Origin: DATIJP01 sp964569185
Lineage (GTDB): Bacteria; Chlamydiota; Chlamydiia; Chlamydiales; Rhabdochlamydiaceae
NCBI GenBank assembly: GCA_964569185.1
Contig: CAZMTP010000030.1
Span: 1-20,566 of the forward strand
DNA length: 20,566 nucleotides
Direction: 5' to 3'
Shown here: positions 15,659 to 20,566 of the stretch, piece after piece
Layout of the letters: each line of letters opens with the position of its first letter
How positions within the stretch are numbered: position 1 is the stretch's first letter
Translations under genes and position numbers: made by a program
Notes under the pieces: model-generated
What the model was told of the DNA's origin: nothing
Database searches by the model: none
Seen by the model: the letters and a program-made list of their open reading frames with translations, nothing else

Positions 15659-16027
15659 TTATTGATTGGAAATTAAAATCTTTAATTCGACAATTTTACC
15701 TTTGCGCCAGAGCCCTTCCAGCTGATAGCGGTCACGGATGCCAGGCATAAAGAGATGGACCATAAATTCTACATAATCGAGCACGACCCAATCCCCTGTT
15801 TGCAACCCTTCGACACGTACTGGTTTTAAATTCAGGTGGGATAGCTCATCCATGATCGCCTGGGCAATGGCGACCACATGGCGATTCACAGCCCCCTCAG
15901 CAATCACCACAAAATCGGTAATGGTGGAGATGCCGCGCAGATCTAAACAGAGAATATTCATCCCCTTTTTGTCATAGATCACCTGGGCAGTTTTATTTAA
16001 AACTTCATGTATAGAGTTTATGTTCAT
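15659..16027 (-). CDS. rsfS: Ribosomal silencing factor RsfS (YbeB/Iojap family)
   Basis: RsfS binds ribosomal protein uL14 and blocks joining of the 50S and 30S subunits when nutrients are short. The 122-residue product has the family core: an N-terminal helix, ILCLDLRGISTITDFVVIAEG (about 25-45), RHVVAIAQAI, then VEGLQTGDWVVLDYVEFMVHLF and the YQLEGLW ending. It has the usual length. The ATG at 16027 lies 23 nt inside the end of nadD, and the nadD-rsfS order is found across bacteria. No Shine-Dalgarno sequence is seen, so translation may depend on coupling. Confidence 0.95.
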   Translation of the reverse strand: MNINSIHEVLNKTAQVIYDKKGMNILCLDLRGISTITDFVVIAEGAVNRHVVAIAQAIMDELSHLNLKPVRVEGLQTGDWVVLDYVEFMVHLFMPGIRDRYQLEGLWRKGKIVELKILISNQ

Positions 16028-16604
16028 AAATATAATTAAGTACTTTTTCAGGGACCAGATGGCCGCAATATTTTTTTTGTTTTAATCTCTCTCTAATTTT
16101 TGTACTGCTAATCTCCATAATGGAGATCGGGGTCATCCCCTGCTGCAGCGCTTTACGCGAGGCTCCCGATAATCCGTTTAAATCGACAGACTCACGGGAG
16201 TTGCCTTGGCGCGCGCCGATCAATGGCTGCGCAAGCGACAGTAGCTGATCGATCTCTTTCCACTTCTCTAATCCTTTCAGTTCGCCCAAAATCAGAAAAA
16301 GTTCTGCTTTAGGACGCGACTGGATCAAATGGCGCATGGTATCGATAGTAAACGAAGGGCCCGCACGCTCAAGTTCATCATCGAGAATGGAAAATCCTGG
16401 GACCGCTCCAATGGCCAGTGTGACCATCGCACGGCGCTGTTTTGCTCCTGCTTTGGGAAGATCATTCTGTTTTAAGGGAGAACTATAGGCAGGACAAAAG
16501 AGCACCTCGTCTAACTTGTGTATTTCCTGCATCTGCACTGCTAAATTGAGATGTCCTAAGTGAATAGGATCAAAAGTGCCTCCAAATAGTGCGATTTTCT
16601 TCAA
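16005..16604 (-). CDS. nadD: Nicotinate-nucleotide adenylyltransferase
   Basis: NadD adenylates nicotinate mononucleotide in NAD synthesis. The 199-residue product has the nucleotidyltransferase signature GGTFDPIHLGHL at about 8-19 and the C-terminal ISSTKIRERL motif, both needed for ATP binding. I chose a TTG start at 16604: it overlaps the HAD gene's stop as TTGA, has GGAG (16614-16611) 6 nt upstream, and yields the normal N-terminus MKKIALFGGTF. A GTG at 16616 is in frame but would use the GGAG as coding sequence. As far as I recall, Chlamydia species lack nadD and take up NAD, so its presence here points to an environmental chlamydia. rsfS starts inside its end. Confidence 0.93.
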   Translation of the reverse strand: MKKIALFGGTFDPIHLGHLNLAVQMQEIHKLDEVLFCPAYSSPLKQNDLPKAGAKQRRAMVTLAIGAVPGFSILDDELERAGPSFTIDTMRHLIQSRPKAELFLILGELKGLEKWKEIDQLLSLAQPLIGARQGNSRESVDLNGLSGASRKALQQGMTPISIMEISSTKIRERLKQKKYCGHLVPEKVLNYIYEHKLYT

Positions 16605-17245
16605 ATAATACTCCACTTTTTCTCAAGTGAAACCGCACGCAACTTTTTATCTGGATTCACAGCCACAGGCGTGCCAGAAGCTTTAAGAAAATCAAGGTCA
16701 AGATAGCTGTCTGAATAGGCGGTAATGGCCTCGCGCTGTATGCCTAATTTCTTGGAAAGAGAATTCAAATGGAGCGCTTTTTCAGACCCTTGCATAATCA
16801 AAGACACTTTAGAAAGCTTGTGCTCTGCATCGAGGGCATATTCTGTGGCGCGCCACTCGTTCACGCCAAAAAACTCGGCGACAGATTTGACTAGGAAACT
16901 GGGAGAATTAGAGAGAATGATCGTGTAGTGGCCTAGATGTTGCGCCAGCCGCAAGCGATAAACTGCAGGCATATAGAGCGCACTAAACAGATATTCCTTT
17001 AAAAACCGGTCCACCTGATCCTCGAGAAAATGCATCGGAAGACCAAACAATATCCGTTTAAAGATCGCATGATGCAACTCTGTAAGACTCATCCCAAAAA
17101 AGAGATGGCGCAGATAGCAGATGCTAGAATCCATGACAGAGGACAGGGAAAGTAATTTACGTTTTAGAAGAAAATGGCAGAAATTGAAGCTACTGTTATC
17201 TTTGGTCAACGTATGATCTAAGTCAAAAGCACTCAGTTTCTTCAC
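16601..17245 (-). CDS. HAD-superfamily hydrolase (phosphoserine-phosphatase-like, subfamily IB)
   Basis: Haloacid dehalogenase-type phosphatases use an aspartyl-phosphate intermediate. The 214-residue product has all four motifs: motif I FDLDHTLT (nucleophile D8, acid D10), motif II LSNSPS (112-116), motif III K156, and motif IV YSDSYLDLDFL with D179 and D183. A helical cap (about 20-90) follows motif I, as in the IB group containing SerB and CicA-like proteins. The substrate cannot be read from sequence; a phosphomonoester such as phosphoserine or a lipid phosphate is possible. The start is GTG at 17245, overlapping the upstream stop as GTGA. Its end overlaps the start of nadD. Confidence 0.88.
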   Translation of the reverse strand: MKKLSAFDLDHTLTKDNSSFNFCHFLLKRKLLSLSSVMDSSICYLRHLFFGMSLTELHHAIFKRILFGLPMHFLEDQVDRFLKEYLFSALYMPAVYRLRLAQHLGHYTIILSNSPSFLVKSVAEFFGVNEWRATEYALDAEHKLSKVSLIMQGSEKALHLNSLSKKLGIQREAITAYSDSYLDLDFLKASGTPVAVNPDKKLRAVSLEKKWSII

Positions 17246-18810
17246 GTTTCGATATCAAATAATTTTTCTTCAATCTCAATGATAGAAAGTTCCAACCGCT
17301 CAAGCAATTGTTTACTACTCTCCATAAAGTCACGGTAAAACATTGCTTTTTCAAAATCAAGCCCTGATCCGCCAGAGAGTTTTCTCACACTCTCTAATTC
17401 TCTCTTTAACTCTTGACGCGCTTTTTTTCTTTCTTCCAGCAATTCCTCTAATTTATTTCCAAACTCGGCAGAATCGGGCTGGGAAAAGAGCATTTCTTGC
17501 CTTTTATCGAAAGCTGCCAGCTTAATCTGTCTCATTAAAGAAAAGAAAACCATCTCTTCAGATTCGTTTAATATCAGGCCTACTTTTTCTGTTTCAAAAA
17601 AGCTATATTTCTTCTGTAAGGTGTCGCTATCCACTTCAGTTTCTAATAGAGCCTGCATCTCAGATTTCAAAAGCATGACAGTTTTCTGCCTTTGATTTTC
17701 CATCTCAGTTTCGACTCTTTTTTTCTCCTGATATTCTCGATTTTGCTTCTCAGTGAATCTGTTTTTGAGGCGCTGGACCTGCTGCTTAATGGCCCGCGAC
17801 TCCTCACGCCCTAAATCCAATTTGGACATCTCTTGCTGCAGCTGTGCGTAGGCGGCATCCAATGCTTCTTCTTGTAGCTTTCCTTCAGAAAAAGCGGCCT
17901 CAAGTTCGAGCACTTTTTTAGATAGCTGCTCATATTGGGTGCGGCCCACCTCTTTTTGTTCCTGCTGCCGCACTTGAACTTTCTGCCAGCATTGACTTAA
18001 AAGCTCTTTACTTTTTGAAACTACCTCGGCGCTTAAATAGAGCTGTTTTGCCACAAATTGAAAGGCTTTAATCGTATCTTTTACAATCGCTGGACTGTCT
18101 TGGATTTCCTTGGGGAAAGAGCAGTCCACATACGATTCTACATCATTTAAAAAAAGTTGCGAGAGCTGTTGCGTGAGCTCTTTGCGACGTGGGAACACCT
18201 GATCGCCCAACTTCATCAATTGATCTAGCAGCTTATTTTTAAATCTAAAGCGCATCTGCGTCTTGAGCACCTCTTTTCTTAAAGAGTGGATACGTTCTGC
18301 ATAAGAGTGTAGCAAATGGAGCTCTTGATTATGTCTATTGTAGGAACCGCTTTGAGCAGCGGCTTGCCTGCACTCTTCCGGCAGTTCAAGGGAAGGCACC
18401 TGCTGCGCTAAAACAGCAAAATGGTGTAGATTTTTTTCTAGATCTTGGATAGCAGATTCAATCTGTTGGCGTGCAAAAGAGGATTCATTGTCCATCATCT
18501 CTTTTAAATGGTATGCCTCTGTGGTCAGGCCCACATAGCATTCCCATAGCTCATTGCGCACTTTAGGATTCAAACTTTCTTTGAAAAGAAGAAGAGAGAG
18601 CTTTCTAGCTTCCCAAAACTCTTTAAAGGAAGGAGGCCCTTCTCGAGAAAGACATTGCTGCATAAAGGCGATGCAATTGCGGATTTTCTCTTCAGGATCT
18701 TTTTGCATTTCCATCATTTTTAGGAAATCGGAAAAAGAGAGCGAGACCACCGCTTTTTCTTCATGTTCTTTGGGGAGATCGAGGATAATTTCTTGCTGTT
18801 CCATTTTCAT
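17242..18810 (-). CDS. Large coiled-coil protein of unknown function
   Basis: The 522-residue product is almost wholly alpha-helical and rich in Glu, Gln, Lys and Leu. Long heptad-like stretches run over about residues 270-390 and 440-515, with sequences such as EEALDAAYAQLQQEMSKLDL and LEELLEERKKARQELKREL. There is no signal peptide, membrane helix or catalytic motif, so it is probably cytoplasmic or a secreted structural/scaffold protein. C. trachomatis has a hypothetical gene (CT768) at the same position between miaA and rsfS, which may be the homologue; that is from memory. The ATG at 18810 has another ATG two codons on. It lies 36 nt after miaA and overlaps the HAD gene by 4 nt. Confidence 0.85.
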   Translation of the reverse strand: MKMEQQEIILDLPKEHEEKAVVSLSFSDFLKMMEMQKDPEEKIRNCIAFMQQCLSREGPPSFKEFWEARKLSLLLFKESLNPKVRNELWECYVGLTTEAYHLKEMMDNESSFARQQIESAIQDLEKNLHHFAVLAQQVPSLELPEECRQAAAQSGSYNRHNQELHLLHSYAERIHSLRKEVLKTQMRFRFKNKLLDQLMKLGDQVFPRRKELTQQLSQLFLNDVESYVDCSFPKEIQDSPAIVKDTIKAFQFVAKQLYLSAEVVSKSKELLSQCWQKVQVRQQEQKEVGRTQYEQLSKKVLELEAAFSEGKLQEEALDAAYAQLQQEMSKLDLGREESRAIKQQVQRLKNRFTEKQNREYQEKKRVETEMENQRQKTVMLLKSEMQALLETEVDSDTLQKKYSFFETEKVGLILNESEEMVFFSLMRQIKLAAFDKRQEMLFSQPDSAEFGNKLEELLEERKKARQELKRELESVRKLSGGSGLDFEKAMFYRDFMESSKQLLERLELSIIEIEEKLFDIET

Positions 18811-18846
18811 CGCAGGATTTTAACGTAAGCGCAAATTAAAAATCAT

Positions 18847-19875
18847 TCAAAAACTCAGTTCATAATCTTGAATGATCATTTCCACCGAATTTTCCATGGA
18901 ATGCTCATCCACATTCAGCCAGCGGAAAAGAGGCTCTCTTCGAAACCAGGTAAACTGTCTTTTGGCATAGCGCCGTGACGCCTGCTTAAAGGCGGTCACA
19001 AACGTCTCATAATCTTGTGGGGTCTGGGGACTATCCAAATAGTGCAGTGCCTGGCGGTACCCAATGGCTTGCGATGCGGAGGGATTCTGCCGCAGCCCTT
19101 TTTTCTCTAAATCTTTCACTTCTTGAATCAATCCTTGTGCGATCATTTCATCACAGCGCAGCTCAATTTTCGGATAGAGGATCTCTTTTGGCATATAGAG
19201 AAACCAGCAGCGAAAATCATACTCTTCTCTTTTTTCTACGCTTAAGGGGATCTGGGACACTTTTTGATTGGTCAGCGCCATGATTTCGAGCGCCCTTATA
19301 ATTTTTTGTTTATCACTTTGTGTGATCGTGCGTGCATAGTCCGGGTCCAGCTGCTGCAATTTCTCATACATGGCCCCGATGCCATACTTTTTCATCTCTT
19401 CTTCTAATTTATCCCTGACAGCTTGGGCCGCCGGAGGGCCCTGCGGAGGGCCATAAATCAAACAATGAATATAAAATCCAGTGCCACCGACGATGATCGG
19501 CACATGCTCCTTAGCCAAAATCTCATGGATCGCTTGATTGGCAGCATGATAGAAATCGACCACATTGAACCGCTCGCTCAGCTCTTTTATGTCGATCAGA
19601 TGGTGAGGGATACGGGCGCGGTCCTCTGCGCTCACCTTTGCCGTTCCAATGTCCATGCCTCGATAGACCTGCATCGAATCGGCCGAGACAATTTCCCCAC
19701 CGATTGCGTGGGCAATAATTAATGAACGTTTTGTTTTTCCCACTGAGGTGGGCCCGGCGATCACAATCACCTTCTTTCTTTTCACTTTTGAAGGGATTTT
19801 TTCTTTTAGGGGGATATTAAATTGAGAAGGATACCTCTTGACTGCTTGATCTTCAAAGATGATGCCTGGACTCAC
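18847..19875 (-). CDS. miaA: tRNA dimethylallyltransferase
   Basis: MiaA transfers a dimethylallyl group to A37 of tRNAs that read codons starting with U, steadying codon pairing. The product has the P-loop GPTSVGKT (41-48), SADSMQVYRGMDIGTAK (64-80), HHLIDI, GGTGFYIHCL, and the C-terminal RRYAKRQFTWFRRE tRNA-binding segment. At 342 residues it is slightly long because of a 34-residue N-terminal extension not usual in the family. The start is GTG at 19875, supported by GAGGT (19884-19880) 4 nt upstream; no later start before the P-loop looks better. It follows the anti-anti-sigma gene after 15 nt. Confidence 0.96.
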   Translation of the reverse strand: MSPGIIFEDQAVKRYPSQFNIPLKEKIPSKVKRKKVIVIAGPTSVGKTKRSLIIAHAIGGEIVSADSMQVYRGMDIGTAKVSAEDRARIPHHLIDIKELSERFNVVDFYHAANQAIHEILAKEHVPIIVGGTGFYIHCLIYGPPQGPPAAQAVRDKLEEEMKKYGIGAMYEKLQQLDPDYARTITQSDKQKIIRALEIMALTNQKVSQIPLSVEKREEYDFRCWFLYMPKEILYPKIELRCDEMIAQGLIQEVKDLEKKGLRQNPSASQAIGYRQALHYLDSPQTPQDYETFVTAFKQASRRYAKRQFTWFRREPLFRWLNVDEHSMENSVEMIIQDYELSF

Positions 19876-19890
19876 TTAAACCTCGTACAT

Positions 19891-20232
19891 CTAGACTGCT
19901 TGCAATGCGGCGCCTTCACTCGGGTAAATAGGTAAAACTTTTTCAAATCCAGCCACTTTTATAATTTCACTCACCTCACCATTCATACCAAAAAAAACAA
20001 TCGCGCCCCCCTTAACTTTCAATTTTTTCGTCAATGAAAGTAAAAGACGCATGCCGGCGCTATTTAAATAGTCAACTTTAGAAAAATCTAGAAGGATTTT
20101 CTGCCCATTTTCTAGAAGTGGTAGGAGCTTTTTTTCTAGATGGGAGGTGGATAGAGCATCCATTTTACCCTCCAGACAGACAATTTTTTTCTTATTGGTC
20201 TCTTTTATATTGAATTGGACTCCTGCTGCCAT
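19891..20232 (-). CDS. rsbV: STAS-domain anti-anti-sigma factor (RsbV/SpoIIAA-like)
   Basis: RsbV-type proteins bind an anti-sigma kinase and free its target; the kinase inactivates them by serine phosphorylation. From the ATG at 20232 the product is 113 residues, the usual single-STAS length, with IVCLEGKMDALS near the start and the phospho-acceptor region VDYLNSAGMRLLL with Ser58. In chlamydiae such proteins belong to an Rsb-like module (RsbW, RsbU); neither partner is in this window. The frame is open back to 20319, adding 29 residues, but that would place the start upstream of the predicted -10 box, while GGGGG lies just before 20232. It heads the leftward array and ends 15 nt before miaA. 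Confidence 0.92.
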   Translation of the reverse strand: MAAGVQFNIKETNKKKIVCLEGKMDALSTSHLEKKLLPLLENGQKILLDFSKVDYLNSAGMRLLLSLTKKLKVKGGAIVFFGMNGEVSEIIKVAGFEKVLPIYPSEGAALQAV

Positions 20233-20290
20233 AGTGCCCCCGCACGTTACGAACCAACTTCGTACATTGAGTTCAAAGAACTCCGCTTCA

Positions 20291-20319
20291 ACTTTATTTC
20301 TTTTAAGTTTTTTTTGCAA
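20291..20319 (-). promoter_or_regulatory. Predicted promoter at the head of the rsbV-miaA array
   Basis: On the minus strand TTGCAA (20319-20314), a 17-nt A-rich spacer and TAAAGT (20296-20291) each match four of six consensus bases. Transcription would start near 20284, about 50 nt before the ATG at 20232. The match is modest and the region is A-rich. Confidence 0.4.
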
Positions 20320-20566
20320 AACCTTTTAAAAGAACCCTGTACATCTTGTTCTCTGCAAATAAATGAACAGGATAAGTAAGGATCGCTAAAGCGGCAGGAT
20401 AGGCAGGATAATTAAATTCCTGAAGTAGCGAGATTGTTGCATAACCCCATTTTCAAACGTGCCTGCGCCCAGTTTTTTATCAACCACCCGTTCGCTTTGC
20501 TCACTAGAGACCACAGACTCGACTTTAGGAAATTTTAAGCAGCTGCTGCTCTAAGAATAAAGTTTT
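20320..20566. other. Non-coding right edge with short AGGAT repeats
   Basis: No supported gene lies here; the longest frames lack start sites or family motifs. Four AGGAT units occur at 20369-20373, 20379-20383, 20396-20400 and 20405-20409, spaced 10, 17 and 9 nt, in a context (ACAGGATAAG, GCAGGATAGGCAGGATAA) like a degenerate dispersed repeat. At 20430-20445, GAGATTGTTGCATAAC resembles the terminal repeat of some IS5-type insertion sequences, but no transposase is recognisable in the remaining 120 bases, so an element could lie mostly beyond the window. Confidence 0.4.

Noticed and set aside
20233..20319. 29-residue N-terminal extension of the STAS protein
   Set aside because: The extension has no STAS-like sequence, would begin upstream of the predicted -10 box, and a G-rich site precedes the ATG at 20232.
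20430..20566. Transposase gene fragment at the right edge
   Set aside because: A short minus-strand frame exists there but has no DDE motif or recognisable transposase sequence; only the terminal-repeat-like string remains.

Overview
The window looks like chromosome of a Chlamydiota member, probably an environmental Chlamydiales lineage (Waddlia/Parachlamydia-like) rather than Chlamydia proper. From memory, the gene set matches the C. trachomatis CT765-CT782 neighbourhood: anti-anti-sigma factor, miaA, a coiled-coil protein, rsfS, fabF, NUDIX hydrolase, acyltransferase/acyl-ACP synthetase, priA, lysS, cysS. Here it is rearranged and interrupted by accessory genes. The genus is not proven from the sequence alone.

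Left part (1-5097, all + strand): a 5'-truncated unknown gene, a proline-rich unknown gene and priA form a chain of overlapping genes. A 169-bp near-perfect palindrome with 21-bp terminal inverted repeats follows. Its right end provides the start codon of a CYTH-fold triphosphatase gene. Next is a multi-spanning membrane protein ending in a J-domain-like segment.

Middle (5102-12578): a family-25 glycosyltransferase gene on the - strand; a promoter-led pair of small genes on the + strand (zinc ribbon plus small membrane protein) running into lysS; and, convergent with these, an aas-like gene overlapping cysS. The aas-like product fuses a PlsC acyltransferase, an acyl carrier domain and an AMP-dependent acyl ligase. 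A small Lys/Ala/Gln-rich basic protein with a consensus ribosome binding site lies between that operon and bioY.

Right part (12565-20319, all - strand): a tightly packed array transcribed leftwards: STAS anti-anti-sigma factor, miaA, coiled-coil protein, HAD hydrolase, nadD, rsfS, then (from a second predicted promoter) fabF, NUDIX hydrolase, a glycosyltransferase and bioY. Several junctions are 4-nt or longer overlaps (GTGA, TTGA, ATGA), suggesting translational coupling. The array joins tRNA modification, NAD synthesis, ribosome silencing, fatty acid elongation and biotin uptake.

The last ~330 bases carry the predicted promoter of this array and short repeated sequence, with no convincing gene. 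I found no tRNA, rRNA, CRISPR array or complete insertion sequence.
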